A DNA stretch of 64,000 nt from a virus: IMG/VR virus record IMGVR_UViG_3300030491_000004, positions 1 to 64,000 of that record; one strand, given 5' to 3'. The notes beneath the pieces are model-generated. The model had not been told where the DNA came from. It made no database searches and worked only from the letters and a program-made list of their open reading frames with translations. The position numbers were made by a program, and so were the translations under genes. This document shows, one piece after another, positions 8,055 through 16,389 of the stretch (positions are counted from its first letter, which is position 1; each line of letters starts with the position of its first letter).

Positions 8055-8354
8055 ATGGAATTAGATATAAATAATTTTTGGAATGCGTCTGTAGGTACTT
8101 TTGTGGAAATAGACAAAGTACCAAATACATTCACTCAATTTGCAAAAAGCGGTTCTTCTACTTATTACAAAAATAGCAAAGAAGATACTGTAGTACGAGT
8201 ATCTGATCATTGGGGTAGTGGAATAAGGGAATGCAATTGGTATCTGAAAGGGTATGCAAGAAACAATTCTTTTTTATTCCCCAAATGGAATATGGGCAAA
8301 ATTTGTATTGGTATTATTAAAATAAAAAAATTAACTGATATTCAAAACAAATAA
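8055..8354 (+). CDS. Unknown phage/plasmid-type protein with VRVSDHWG motif
   Basis: This 99-aa protein starts at the ATG after CAGTATT; an ATG at 8025 overlaps the tRNA-like end and is less likely. The core SSTYYKNSKEDTVVRVSDHWG and a Cys-Trp pair resemble short conserved proteins common in Bacteroidetes mobile DNA. No biochemical role is known to me. It opens a run of closely spaced small genes. Confidence 0.6.
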   Translation: MELDINNFWNASVGTFVEIDKVPNTFTQFAKSGSSTYYKNSKEDTVVRVSDHWGSGIRECNWYLKGYARNNSFLFPKWNMGKICIGIIKIKKLTDIQNK

Positions 8355-8358
8355 AGGT

Positions 8359-8700
8359 ATGAAAAATAAAATAGAAATTTCCAGTGAAAATAAGTTGAAT
8401 CAATACGATTTGGCTTGCGGATATGTGCAACTTACAATATATGAAAGCAACAAGAAGCGAGTATACTTGAAACTATACCAGGACGGATGCTATCATGTAG
8501 AAGTTTTTGTGTATGATATAGTGGAGCCGCATAAGGGGTGTCTGGGGATAGAAACAGTCGAAGAATTGGTAATTTGTCATAACTATTTCTCTGGAAAAGA
8601 TTGGAGATCAGATAGTTTAGTTAGTTGCCGTAAAAGGTATGCACGACTAAAAAGGGTTATAAAAAGGTATTTGGAATCAAGCGTCTTCAATAAGGCGTAG
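8359..8700 (+). CDS. Unknown protein, basic C-terminus
   Basis: This 113-aa protein has a beta-rich first half (VQLTIYESNKKRVYLKLYQDG) and an Arg/Lys-rich end (CRKRYARLKRVIKRYLE). It starts 4 bp after the upstream stop. The basic helix could bind nucleic acid. No family is recognised. Confidence 0.55.
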   Translation: MKNKIEISSENKLNQYDLACGYVQLTIYESNKKRVYLKLYQDGCYHVEVFVYDIVEPHKGCLGIETVEELVICHNYFSGKDWRSDSLVSCRKRYARLKRVIKRYLESSVFNKA

Positions 8701-8724
8701 TTTTTTTAAAAATTGAACAAAATT

Positions 8725-8928
8725 ATGGAAAAGTATTATGGAAATTTCAGCATAAATCATGGTTCAATATTTACATGTGTACCATATTTATTTACAAACA
8801 AAAGGGTTGCTAAAAAGGATATGAGAGAAATTGCATTAGGTTATGCAAGCCCAGGTGATACCGTACAGGTTGATATTGAAGATAAAAAGGGGGATTGCAT
8901 CTATACGAAAACATATAACAAGAAATGA
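8725..8928 (+). CDS. Small protein, unknown
   Basis: This 67-aa protein starts at the ATG after AAAATT; an ATG at 8713 would add only MNKI. The second half (PGDTVQVDIEDKKGDCIYTKTY) looks like a small beta-barrel or SH3-like strand set. Function unknown. Confidence 0.5.
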   Translation: MEKYYGNFSINHGSIFTCVPYLFTNKRVAKKDMREIALGYASPGDTVQVDIEDKKGDCIYTKTYNKK

Positions 8929-8930
8929 TT

Positions 8931-9086
8931 ATGGGAACATACGATATTTATTATTTTATGGATAATGTATATTATCTGCAAAAGGGATATTCATCTTTTA
9001 AGATGGCGAAAAAGATGTATGATGAAGATCTTAAGGGGTATATTAAATGTGGAGACAGGATATTGAAAAGATATAGGGGAAAATAA
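8931..9086 (+). CDS. 51-aa basic microprotein
   Basis: The ORF begins MGTYDIYYFMDNVYYLQKGY. It is rich in Tyr and Lys and ends in a basic tail (RILKRYRGK). Spacing of 2 bp to both neighbours and the same start context support it as a real gene. No function can be assigned. Confidence 0.45.
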   Translation: MGTYDIYYFMDNVYYLQKGYSSFKMAKKMYDEDLKGYIKCGDRILKRYRGK

Positions 9087-9088
9087 TC

Positions 9089-10012
9089 ATGACAAATAAA
9101 ACATTAACAATAAACACAAACCTGTTTCCTATATTGGATCCGGGTTTGTATGAATCTTTAATAGGTCCAACTGAAATGGGCGAAAGATTTTGGGAACAAT
9201 ACGAAAGTTCTGATCCCAGATATGAAGACAATTCTTTTGTATATGAGGCTAATTTTGATTTTGACAAATACAAAGAGCTTGTTTTGGAAATTGCAAAAGA
9301 AATATTTGACGAAAATATGTTTGAAAAATACGGATTGAAACTTTCATTAGGCGAATATTATTCACCAAAAGAATACAACAATTCCACTGATTCGATTGAT
9401 ATAATTGTTGAATTTGTAAATGAAAAGCTTTTTAGAAAATCTTTAAAAAACTTAATTGAAGATTTTGTGGAGATTCCTAAAATGTGGAAAAGTTGTGATG
9501 GATTTGATTCATTTATGCCTCAATCAAAGAAAGATGTAATCAATATCTGTAATTGTCCAGATTATGAAGACGCGCAAGATATGGGGGCAATGTTAACTCT
9601 TTTAGCAATAAAAGATGAGTTTCTTGTGATTGATTATTCAGAAGGAGAAATGTCTTCATTACAGGAAGAATTTCAAGAAAGAGTTTATGAAGACATGTTA
9701 TGCGGTGGTTATGATGAGTGTATCACACTGGCAACAATGATCCCCAGAGATTTGGCTAATTTGTATAATAACGATATTGTACTAAACGCTATATTCCACG
9801 GAATTGTTAAAGAAAAAGGAAGATTGTGGTCTGATACTGAAATGTTTTGGTTTTATAATAATTTGGGTGGTGACTCTTCTTTTACGGATAAAGAAAATGA
9901 TGCATGCCAAATGTTATACTGGGCATCACAAATGGGATATAACGTAGACGATTTGATGGAAATGTCTGGAGAGGGTGAATTTTTGAAAGGATTGTATTAC
10001 TGTAAAATATAA
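9089..10012 (+). CDS. Large acidic protein of unknown function
   Basis: At 307 aa this is one of the longest products in the island. It is strongly acidic and helical in its second half. A central motif (SPKEYNNSTDSIDIIVEF) resembles the conserved YNF-x-TDxI signature of hypothetical proteins in Bacteroidetes phages and plasmids. The acidic character suggests a DNA-mimic or antirestriction-type role, but this is only an inference from charge. It is tightly linked to its neighbours (2 and 4 bp gaps). Confidence 0.6.
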   Translation: MTNKTLTINTNLFPILDPGLYESLIGPTEMGERFWEQYESSDPRYEDNSFVYEANFDFDKYKELVLEIAKEIFDENMFEKYGLKLSLGEYYSPKEYNNSTDSIDIIVEFVNEKLFRKSLKNLIEDFVEIPKMWKSCDGFDSFMPQSKKDVINICNCPDYEDAQDMGAMLTLLAIKDEFLVIDYSEGEMSSLQEEFQERVYEDMLCGGYDECITLATMIPRDLANLYNNDIVLNAIFHGIVKEKGRLWSDTEMFWFYNNLGGDSSFTDKENDACQMLYWASQMGYNVDDLMEMSGEGEFLKGLYYCKI

Positions 10013-10016
10013 TAAT

Positions 10017-10280
10017 ATGAGCGCAACAAATGAACAAATTGCCGACATGGTCTACAATATGCGTAGCCATTGTATGCAGCTTACAAATAGACATGATGAG
10101 GATGTTATTTTGTATGTAACTTATGATAAGGATACGAACGAATTCTATGCCGGCGATTGTACAAATTGTGGCGTAATGAAAGAATACTCAATACAATACG
10201 ATCCAGATTTCACTTTAGATCAGAATCTGGAAGCGTTGGTAGAAGAAATTATGGAATCTGATAGATTTAATGAAGAATAA
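10017..10280 (+). CDS. Small acidic protein with Cys pair
   Basis: This 87-aa protein is helical at both ends, with a beta segment DVILYVTYDKDTNEFYAGDCTNCGV that contains a CxxC pair. Only one Cys pair is seen, so metal binding is uncertain. It lies 4 bp after the previous gene and 2 bp before the next. Function unknown. Confidence 0.5.
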   Translation: MSATNEQIADMVYNMRSHCMQLTNRHDEDVILYVTYDKDTNEFYAGDCTNCGVMKEYSIQYDPDFTLDQNLEALVEEIMESDRFNEE

Positions 10281-10282
10281 TT

Positions 10283-10504
10283 ATGGAAATAAAAATAATA
10301 AGTCCGGTAACTTCTGCCGAATATGAAAAAATAAAAATAGAAGATACAACATTGAACATAAATAATCACAATATTTATAATTTGGTTGAATCCGATGGTT
10401 GTCATGAATGTGATATATGTGATTTGTTTTCTGGGGACAGAATGGTAAATTGCATATATTGTGGTTTTTGTACCAGTGGAACTGTATTTAAAAGACAAAA
10501 ATAA
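10283..10504 (+). CDS. Small zinc-binding-like protein
   Basis: This 73-aa protein has a C-terminal cluster CHECDIC...C.YCGFC, giving at least two CxxC pairs about 17 residues apart and likely one zinc site. The N-terminal half is beta-rich. No family is recognised. Confidence 0.5.
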   Translation: MEIKIISPVTSAEYEKIKIEDTTLNINNHNIYNLVESDGCHECDICDLFSGDRMVNCIYCGFCTSGTVFKRQK

Positions 10505-10506
10505 TC

Positions 10507-10833
10507 ATGGAAAAAAAGACAGCGATAAAGGCATTAAAAAACCATATCAAAAAAGATTATGATTTTTTGGAATTATGCAAAAACAAAAAAGCGTTTGAGT
10601 TAATTCTTGAAGACTTGATGTGGTATGTGGACGAAAGTTTTAGCGGATTTTTGTTAGATAAGGAATATCTTGATATTTCTTGGTTCCATATAGGAGGATA
10701 TATATTTGATATGGATGAAATATATTCAGTATTTGCTAGTTATTTGGCTGAAAAAGTAGATGATGCAAAAGCTAAAGGCGTAACTTTTGAAAAGTATATT
10801 GACGATTTGTACGAAGGTAAAATAACAAAATAA
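10507..10833 (+). CDS. Unknown helical protein
   Basis: This 108-aa protein looks mainly alpha-helical and acidic (LENLMWYVDESF-like helix, then YLAEKVDDAKAKGV). It starts 2 bp after the upstream stop with the usual A/T-rich context. No motif identifies it. Confidence 0.5.
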   Translation: MEKKTAIKALKNHIKKDYDFLELCKNKKAFELILEDLMWYVDESFSGFLLDKEYLDISWFHIGGYIFDMDEIYSVFASYLAEKVDDAKAKGVTFEKYIDDLYEGKITK

Positions 10834-10838
10834 AGACA

Positions 10839-11318
10839 ATGAAAAAATTATATATCGTATTGGCAATGATTTGTGCCGGCAATATGAGTGTATTTGGACA
10901 ACTGAAGCCAAAGATTGCAATATCTTATGAGTTGAGTCCATCATACGCTTTTGTTCAGTCTCAAACCATAACAACCTTTCCAATGCCCGGAGTAATTAAT
11001 ACAACTACTGGAGATGTGGTAATAAATTACAAGGAACCTCCTATTATGATTAAAAGTGGTCTGGAGTACCAATATAAGCGTGCTAGTATTTACTTTGATA
11101 ATACGGTATATTGCAAAATGGCTGGTAATCCATTACCTGGTAACTTTTCTCCTCAACAGATAAGATTTGATGTTGGTCTAAAATACCAAATAGCAAAACA
11201 TATCCAGTTTACTTACGAGCACATGTGTACGCATTCGGTTTGTGTGCAATCTACTGAAATGCCTACTACTAGAATGAATGGTAGCTATGACAAGTTTTGT
11301 ATTAGTTACGGTTATTAA
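10839..11318 (+). CDS. Exported outer-membrane beta-barrel-like protein
   Basis: A signal peptide (MKKLYIVLAMICAGNMSVFG, probable cleavage near residue 20) leads into a 139-aa mature part made of alternating beta strands (IKSGLEYQYKRASIYFDNTVYC, IRFDVGLKYQIAKHIQFTYEH). It ends in an aromatic residue (SYGY), as outer-membrane proteins do. The YEHMCTHS stretch is faintly like the His-Ser region of PagL-type lipid A deacylases, but this is weak. A surface protein carried by a phage could alter receptors and block superinfection. Confidence 0.55.
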   Translation: MKKLYIVLAMICAGNMSVFGQLKPKIAISYELSPSYAFVQSQTITTFPMPGVINTTTGDVVINYKEPPIMIKSGLEYQYKRASIYFDNTVYCKMAGNPLPGNFSPQQIRFDVGLKYQIAKHIQFTYEHMCTHSVCVQSTEMPTTRMNGSYDKFCISYGY

Positions 11319-11329
11319 AAAATAGTATC

Positions 11330-11587
11330 ATGAATGATCTTGAAAAAGTAGAAGAGATTCTTACAGATGTGAACAGAATATCTGCAAAGATTAATGATCA
11401 GATTTTCTTGCATAAGGAAGCTAATTATGAAAGAAAAACCTTAGTATGTTTGTATGAAGCAATACAAAATTTAAAATTTGATGTATTGACTGCTGAGAAT
11501 AGACTTAAAAATTTGTATTCTCGAAGAGCACAAGAAGGATCTTCGGTGGAGAAAGAAAAAGTTGTAAAAATAATTAAAAAATTTTGA
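11330..11587 (+). CDS. Small coiled-coil-like protein
   Basis: This 85-aa protein is almost entirely helical with heptad-like spacing of hydrophobics (VEEILTDVNRISAKINDQIFL). Its stop overlaps the next start. Its helical, charged type matches the following gene and the two may interact. Function unknown. Confidence 0.5.
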   Translation: MNDLEKVEEILTDVNRISAKINDQIFLHKEANYERKTLVCLYEAIQNLKFDVLTAENRLKNLYSRRAQEGSSVEKEKVVKIIKKF

Positions 11588-12069
11588 TGATGCATAACTT
11601 ACAATTTTTAAGTGAAATTGAGTCCGATATGGATTCGTTGGTTGTGAAGTTAAATGAAAGAATAAAATACCTTAAGAGTATTGGGAAGGAATATATATTT
11701 TTACTTGTTATTTGTAGTAATATAGAAAATACTAGAAATATTACATCTATTACTGAAGATAATTTGGTTGCGTCCGCAAGACAGGGTTTTTTAATAGAAC
11801 AGGAAAAAGTATTGAGGTTGTATCGTTCGGACTTGAATGAATATTATTCAAAAGATTCAAGTGTTTTATTGATCAATATTAATTCTTTTAATCGTGAAGC
11901 TATGGTTGCTATAAGAAAATCAAAGACGGCTATTTTTATTGATGGAATTTCCGCTGATGATCAAAAAGTAATAAAAAATATAAGAAGAAGATCAAAAGAC
12001 GATATTATTAGAATATCAATGACTAATTTTTATAATGTAAAAGATGAAAAAGATAACAAAAACATTTGA
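11587..12069 (+). CDS. Unknown helical protein
   Basis: This 160-aa protein starts at the ATG overlapping the previous TGA (TGATG); a second ATG follows directly. The N-terminal part is helical (FLSEIESDMDSLVVKLNERI) and the rest is mixed alpha/beta. The 26-nt overlap with the next gene supports operon organisation. No family is recognised. Confidence 0.5.
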   Translation: MMHNLQFLSEIESDMDSLVVKLNERIKYLKSIGKEYIFLLVICSNIENTRNITSITEDNLVASARQGFLIEQEKVLRLYRSDLNEYYSKDSSVLLININSFNREAMVAIRKSKTAIFIDGISADDQKVIKNIRRRSKDDIIRISMTNFYNVKDEKDNKNI

Positions 12070-12664
12070 AGTCTTCGATATATCGGAGCTTTCAGAAGAA
12101 GCTTTAACAAAAGCTTATAATAATTGGCTTAAAGATTTGGATTATCGTGGAGAAGACCCGGAGAACACTTTGCAAGAATTTTCTAAGAGATTTGGAATTA
12201 GATGCCGTTATAATTATGACTCGTGTAGTCATGATTTTTCTTTTGATATAAAATTGCCATTTGAAACTGGTTATCAGAATGAAGATTTAGAGGGTGTTAC
12301 AGGTGTTCGTCTTGCTACATATATTATTAATCATAATTGGAATGATTTATATGTTCCTAGAACAATTTTCCATACTTGTAAGGATGGGAAAAGAAGAAAA
12401 AGGATTAGTAAAATATTTGTAGTGCCCGACTGTCCATTGACTGGAATTACTTTTGATATGGATATACTACATTGTATATACAAATTCATAAAACATCCAA
12501 TAGAAGGCGTTTCTTACAGGTCACTAATAAATGATTGTTTAGAAATGTTCTTTGAACAATGCGAAGCGGATTGCGAACAGGCTGAAAGTATGGAAGCATT
12601 CAAAGATCAATCTAACGATATGGAATGGGAATATTTGGAAGACGGAACATTATTTGAAGAATAG
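12044..12664 (+). CDS. Phage protein of unknown function (LSEEA N-terminus)
   Basis: This 206-aa protein begins with a pattern seen in many phage hypothetical proteins (FEVFDISELSEEALTKAY, helix with LSEEAxxKA), then a Cys/His-containing middle (CRYNYDSCSHDF) and an acidic helical C-terminus. A role in host takeover is often proposed for this kind of protein but is not established. Confidence 0.55.
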   Translation: MKKITKTFEVFDISELSEEALTKAYNNWLKDLDYRGEDPENTLQEFSKRFGIRCRYNYDSCSHDFSFDIKLPFETGYQNEDLEGVTGVRLATYIINHNWNDLYVPRTIFHTCKDGKRRKRISKIFVVPDCPLTGITFDMDILHCIYKFIKHPIEGVSYRSLINDCLEMFFEQCEADCEQAESMEAFKDQSNDMEWEYLEDGTLFEE

Positions 12665-12675
12665 GAGGATTAATT

Positions 12676-12888
12676 ATGGAATCAGAAGAAGAAAAGCAAC
12701 AAGAAGCAAATAGGTGGAAATTTCAGACTAAATTTGATAGTTATGTTTTTACATTCATTGGTGGAATGTTTGTTGTTAGACTTGATGAAGAAGAAGTGCT
12801 ATACATCGCTGAAAAACACAATATTGATGATTTGATAGAAGAAACTCTTCAAATTACTGAAAACTGCACATTAGTAAAAATTTATTAA
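12676..12888 (+). CDS. Small acidic protein
   Basis: This 70-aa protein is very acidic, with a beta-hairpin-like middle (DSYVFTFIGGMFVVRLD) and a helix. It sits in the tightly packed island. A possible GGA-rich ribosome-binding stretch (AATAGGAGG) lies at 12659-12667, unusual here because most genes lack one. Confidence 0.5.
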   Translation: MESEEEKQQEANRWKFQTKFDSYVFTFIGGMFVVRLDEEEVLYIAEKHNIDDLIEETLQITENCTLVKIY

Positions 12889-12900
12889 AACAAAAATATT

Positions 12901-13002
12901 ATGAAAAGAATTAAGAAATTTAGAGATGGCAACTCAATCAAAGTATTAAGTTGCTCAGGTATGCACATTATCAGATGCGAGGTTATACCGGTAAATTGTT
13001 GA
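12901..13002 (+). CDS. 33-aa basic microprotein
   Basis: The ORF begins MKRIKKFRDGNSIKVLSC. It is basic with three Cys and a His. It fills the gap between two genes with 12- and 3-bp spacers and has the common start context (AAATATTATG). Real status is probable but unproven. Confidence 0.4.
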   Translation: MKRIKKFRDGNSIKVLSCSGMHIIRCEVIPVNC

Positions 13003-13005
13003 GAT

Positions 13006-13209
13006 ATGTTGTATCCAATATCTTTGGTTATTGATACTGAAATACAAGCCGATAGTATGAAAGAAGCAATGGAAATTGCTGGTAAAATGAACGAAAGTGT
13101 AGCGTTAAAATATTTGGATTTTGATCGAAGTGGGGATTATGAAGAAGTAGTAAACGTATCCGTGCTTGACCCAGAATCCGATAGAACAGAAGTAATAAAT
13201 TTTCCATAA
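13006..13209 (+). CDS. Small protein, ferredoxin-like pattern
   Basis: This 67-aa product reads beta-alpha-beta (YPISLVIDTEIQADSMKEAMEIAGKM...). The same layout (strand, Ala/Glu-rich helix with EAM) is seen in the 18387 gene, so the two may be distant paralogues. Function unknown. Confidence 0.5.
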   Translation: MLYPISLVIDTEIQADSMKEAMEIAGKMNESVALKYLDFDRSGDYEEVVNVSVLDPESDRTEVINFP

Positions 13210-13219
13210 AATAAATATT

Positions 13220-13408
13220 ATGTTTTACAAAGTAAAAATACAAATAATAGGAACAATAGAAGCAAAAGATTTGACTGAATTGTGTCAAGGTGTAGCTCTT
13301 CTTCCTGAGAATATCGAAGAAGCTATAGGATGTTCGGATAATCTTCAGTTTTTAGAAACTAGACCTAATGGCTGTGTGAGTATTGTTGAGGTTGTTGAGG
13401 CTAACTGA
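13220..13408 (+). CDS. Small protein, unknown
   Basis: This 62-aa product begins with a strand-turn-helix (FYKVKIQIIGTIEAKDLTEL), similar in layout to the preceding gene. The gap to it is 10 bp. It may be another small ferredoxin-like protein; no motif defines it. Confidence 0.45.
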   Translation: MFYKVKIQIIGTIEAKDLTELCQGVALLPENIEEAIGCSDNLQFLETRPNGCVSIVEVVEAN

Positions 13409-13422
13409 AATAATAAAACATC

Positions 13423-13719
13423 ATGGAAAAAGAAGATAACGAAAAATATGATAATTCCGAAGAAAGATATCGAGACTCAGAGGAAATTCTTAGAACTGTT
13501 AGAAGAGCTTACGAAAGTAATGATCCTATTATAAAACACGCCCTTGCGTATAGAATCGAGGAAACTAAAAAACGCAATAAAGATAGAGATCCTATTATTG
13601 ATGATGAAGATGATGAACAATATTGGTGTGAAACATGTGGGTCACATAGCCATCAAAACGATCCAGACACTTCTTTTTGCTATGTGTGTAATACCGACAA
13701 TTGGGAGCCGGAAAATTAG
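13423..13719 (+). CDS. Small protein with C-terminal zinc ribbon
   Basis: This 98-aa protein has a very charged N-terminal two-thirds (Glu/Asp/Arg-rich, probably helical or disordered) and ends in a four-Cys ribbon: CETCG...FCYVCNT (about residues 69-90). This type of ribbon often binds zinc and contacts nucleic acid or protein. No partner is evident. Confidence 0.55.
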   Translation: MEKEDNEKYDNSEERYRDSEEILRTVRRAYESNDPIIKHALAYRIEETKKRNKDRDPIIDDEDDEQYWCETCGSHSHQNDPDTSFCYVCNTDNWEPEN

Positions 13720-13765
13720 AATGAGGTAGTTTAAATTAAAATAATAAATTAACGAATAAAACACA

Positions 13766-14029
13766 ATGAAAAAGTTAACAGTAAAAGTAAGAGAATTCTG
13801 TGGGGTACGTAATCAATTTACGGTAGAGACAGAAGATGGTTTGTATTTTCAAAGTTACCAGTCTGTAATAGTTTTCAAATCAAACCAGGGAAGTATTTTT
13901 ATGGACAAAACCTACTGGGATTATTCAAAAACAACTTCTAAATATAGGAACAGGTTTTTGGATATGGACACAAAACAAATTAAACAAGCAATTGCCGTCG
14001 GAAGTATTCGGTTAATTGATTTAAATTAA
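13766..14029 (+). CDS. Small beta-rich protein, unknown
   Basis: This 87-aa product is mostly strands (KLTVKVREFCGVRNQFTVETEDGLYFQSYQ) followed by a helix (DTKQIKQAIAVGS). The start is the ATG after ACACA. Function not recognised. Confidence 0.5.
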   Translation: MKKLTVKVREFCGVRNQFTVETEDGLYFQSYQSVIVFKSNQGSIFMDKTYWDYSKTTSKYRNRFLDMDTKQIKQAIAVGSIRLIDLN

Positions 14030-14034
14030 AAATC

Positions 14035-14613
14035 ATGGCTAAAAAATTGAATATATATGTATCCATGACAGATAAATGTATGTCTGGATGGGGGATGACT
14101 AAAGGACAAATAAGCAAATTTGTTATAGTTTGTCATTCATGGAAAGAAGCTGATTATGCGGAATACCAAGCTTTAAGAGCTTCAGAAATGAGTAGAGTTA
14201 CGGTTTATAGAACTAAGCCGTATTTTGCTCCAAAAACTCATAATGTACAATTTGAAGAGGTAGAAGAAGCACCTAGATTTAATGCTGGGTGGCTTTATAC
14301 GACTTCTCATTACCAAAATATTGACAGCTTTGTTAATCTGGAAGTAAAAGAAAGAAAAAATTACACATTCTCAATGGTTAAGGAGTGGGTTGAAAAGTAT
14401 AAGATAAAACAAACTTCTTCTTTGATATGGGTAACAGATCGCAGATGGAAGGCTGCAAAATATAAGATGGATGCAAAAGATTGGAACAACGCTGAGGAAA
14501 TATTCAACAAGAGTGATGATGATTTTGATGTTGAAGAAGTAAGTACTCTATATGGCGTAAAGATAGAAGAGAGTGCTGATGGTGATGGAGGATTCTTGTT
14601 TATGTTGTATTGA
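14035..14613 (+). CDS. Unknown phage protein with aromatic core
   Basis: This 192-aa product is rich in Trp and Tyr (KSWGMTKGQ-like N-terminus, WVTDRRWKAAKYKMDAKDW). This general type occurs often in Bacteroides phage genomes with no known function. The stop TGA overlaps the next ATG. No enzyme motif is visible. Confidence 0.55.
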   Translation: MAKKLNIYVSMTDKCMSGWGMTKGQISKFVIVCHSWKEADYAEYQALRASEMSRVTVYRTKPYFAPKTHNVQFEEVEEAPRFNAGWLYTTSHYQNIDSFVNLEVKERKNYTFSMVKEWVEKYKIKQTSSLIWVTDRRWKAAKYKMDAKDWNNAEEIFNKSDDDFDVEEVSTLYGVKIEESADGDGGFLFMLY

Positions 14614-14915
14614 TGGACCCATTCGATATTGAGGATCTAGTAAAAAAGGAGATTAATGTTAGACAGGCTATACTTAATCTCCTTAAGGATCGTTTTAAGA
14701 GCGGTTCTGTAGTGAGAGATATAAGTAATGGGAGAATGTATTTGATTGATTTAACTAGCCCCGCAAGCGTATTTGTGGGTGCTACGTTAGATGGGGAGGA
14801 TATGCTGAGTGTAAAATGCGAATCTCCTTACAAAAATATAGTATATTTGAATTATTTGCACCTGGAAGTTGTATGTTCAGGTGGGGTTAGTAAAAGTAAT
14901 TTTTATAAAGTTTGA
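14613..14915 (+). CDS. Small protein, unknown
   Basis: This 100-aa product starts at the ATG overlapping the preceding TGA (TGATG). A helix (IEDLVKKEINVRQAILNLLK) is followed by an SH3-like beta set (GSVVRDISNGRMYLIDLTSP...). The barrel suggests a nucleic-acid or protein adaptor, without proof. Confidence 0.5.
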   Translation: MDPFDIEDLVKKEINVRQAILNLLKDRFKSGSVVRDISNGRMYLIDLTSPASVFVGATLDGEDMLSVKCESPYKNIVYLNYLHLEVVCSGGVSKSNFYKV

Positions 14916-14918
14916 ATT

Positions 14919-15173
14919 ATGGCAAAAATGAAAAGTAAAAAATTTAATGAAGGTTTTTGGCTTGCAGTCCAAGAATTTTGTGGAAATGGTTGCGGAAACG
15001 ATATGGCATATATTGTAATTGCTAATGCTGGATTTACAAGGCTGGAATTTAAAAGAATGATTAATACCAGCAATTTCAAATGGGAACAGCTGCTTCCTAT
15101 CATCAATGAAATTTTGAAAAGAGACGGGAAAAGGCGTCTGGTGTATCACGAAGACATTGAACAAGTAAAATAA
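14919..15173 (+). CDS. Small basic protein, unknown
   Basis: This 84-aa product is basic and helical with two nearby Cys (CGNGCG) and a C-terminal Lys/Arg-rich segment. The helices could form a helix-turn-helix (AGFTRLEFKRMINTSNFKW), but the spacing is not diagnostic. Confidence 0.45.
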   Translation: MAKMKSKKFNEGFWLAVQEFCGNGCGNDMAYIVIANAGFTRLEFKRMINTSNFKWEQLLPIINEILKRDGKRRLVYHEDIEQVK

Positions 15174-15184
15174 AAATTGAAAAC

Positions 15185-15613
15185 ATGAAAAAATTAGTAG
15201 TTATTTCAGAAGAAGAATTGATGGACATTTATTCGTTATTGAATAGAGTTAAGGCTGGTGAAGACAAAAGCGAAGATATGGCTGTATGTTATCAAAAAGT
15301 GGGTAATATAGCCGACAATATATCACAGCAAATGGAGCCGCGCACATTACAAGCCGCACAAAAGCATGTTGCAGATTTGTTTAATGGATTAGAAGAAGGC
15401 GAAAAGCCGTTGCTATGCTTGCTGTATCCACTTATTATGGACTACACCCCAGAAAAGGATATAGATTTATTGGATCCAGATTACAAAGAACTGTTTAAGA
15501 AGTCTGGAATGAAAGTTATGGAAAATAGATTTAAACGCGCTATTGGCAAAGCTAAGAATGGAGATTCCAGTGAAATTGAAGGCTTTCTGGGAGAGCTTTT
15601 TGGAAAAGATTGA
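15185..15613 (+). CDS. Helical protein, unknown
   Basis: This 142-aa product looks all-alpha and acidic, with Leu spacing throughout (ELMDIYSLLNRVKAG, AQKHVADLFNGLEEG). It lies in line with the island genes (11-bp and 3-bp gaps). No family is recognised. Confidence 0.5.
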   Translation: MKKLVVISEEELMDIYSLLNRVKAGEDKSEDMAVCYQKVGNIADNISQQMEPRTLQAAQKHVADLFNGLEEGEKPLLCLLYPLIMDYTPEKDIDLLDPDYKELFKKSGMKVMENRFKRAIGKAKNGDSSEIEGFLGELFGKD

Positions 15614-15616
15614 GCT

Positions 15617-15991
15617 ATGGATCAAATAACAAAGATAGACTTTCTTATGAAAGTTACGGAAATTGATTCAACGGATATATTTGTTTCTTGCGAAACTATT
15701 AATGGTCCGGAGCCAAAGTTTGAAGTATGTAAAAAGGATTCCTTTTATTTGAATAATATTTTAGATAAATGTGATTTTTTCTATGAGTCTACTTTGGAAT
15801 CTAGGAGTTCAGTTGCAGGGTTTTTTATCCAACGTGTTTCGGATAATCTTAGACCATCAAATATAATACAAGACGATAATTATATTCCCATGCTTAGAAA
15901 GATTTTTGGAATAAAGTCTCGTATTATTACGGCTTGTAGTAGAAACTACGGTCCTGGTTACGATGTTAATGTTTTATGGTTCGGTAAATAA
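15617..15991 (+). CDS. Unknown protein
   Basis: This 124-aa product is mixed alpha/beta, ending in a beta-rich aromatic segment (SRNYGPGYDVNVLWFG). It starts 3 bp after the upstream gene. No motif can be named. Confidence 0.45.
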   Translation: MDQITKIDFLMKVTEIDSTDIFVSCETINGPEPKFEVCKKDSFYLNNILDKCDFFYESTLESRSSVAGFFIQRVSDNLRPSNIIQDDNYIPMLRKIFGIKSRIITACSRNYGPGYDVNVLWFGK

Positions 15992-16027
15992 CTTAAAGCT
16001 TTGCTATCGGCATGACGGGCATTGTTT

Positions 16028-16387
16028 ATGAAAAAATTTTTTAAATCAAATTGGAAAATAATCTGTTTTTGTGCAGTATTTTTTGGAGGTTTGTATTTTG
16101 TTCCGCGGTGTATTAAAAATGATATACAAATTATTAAGGCTGATTTTACAGTTTTGCCTTCGTATGTTCCAGAAACTCCGAAGCAAGAAGATTCGGTGTT
16201 CAATCAAATTTCAGATATTCAAATGGGATTTATAGTTTCAAAGCTTAATGCCAAGAACAATCATCATTTGAATAAGTCCTCAATCGTTAAGGATTATTTG
16301 AATAACAAAGATTGCTATCAATATCTGGATAGTGGTTACAAGTATCGCAATGTTGATTCAGTATTTGTTGCAAATCATATCGAATAA
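16028..16387 (+). CDS. Membrane-anchored protein, unknown
   Basis: This 119-aa product has a basic N-terminus and one TM helix (about residues 10-27, IICFCAVFFGGLYFVP), with the remainder probably periplasmic. The ATG at 16028 is used; the upstream TTG is not needed. Among mostly cytoplasmic proteins it stands out as a possible envelope-directed factor. Confidence 0.5.
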   Translation: MKKFFKSNWKIICFCAVFFGGLYFVPRCIKNDIQIIKADFTVLPSYVPETPKQEDSVFNQISDIQMGFIVSKLNAKNNHHLNKSSIVKDYLNNKDCYQYLDSGYKYRNVDSVFVANHIE

Positions 16388-16389
16388 TT

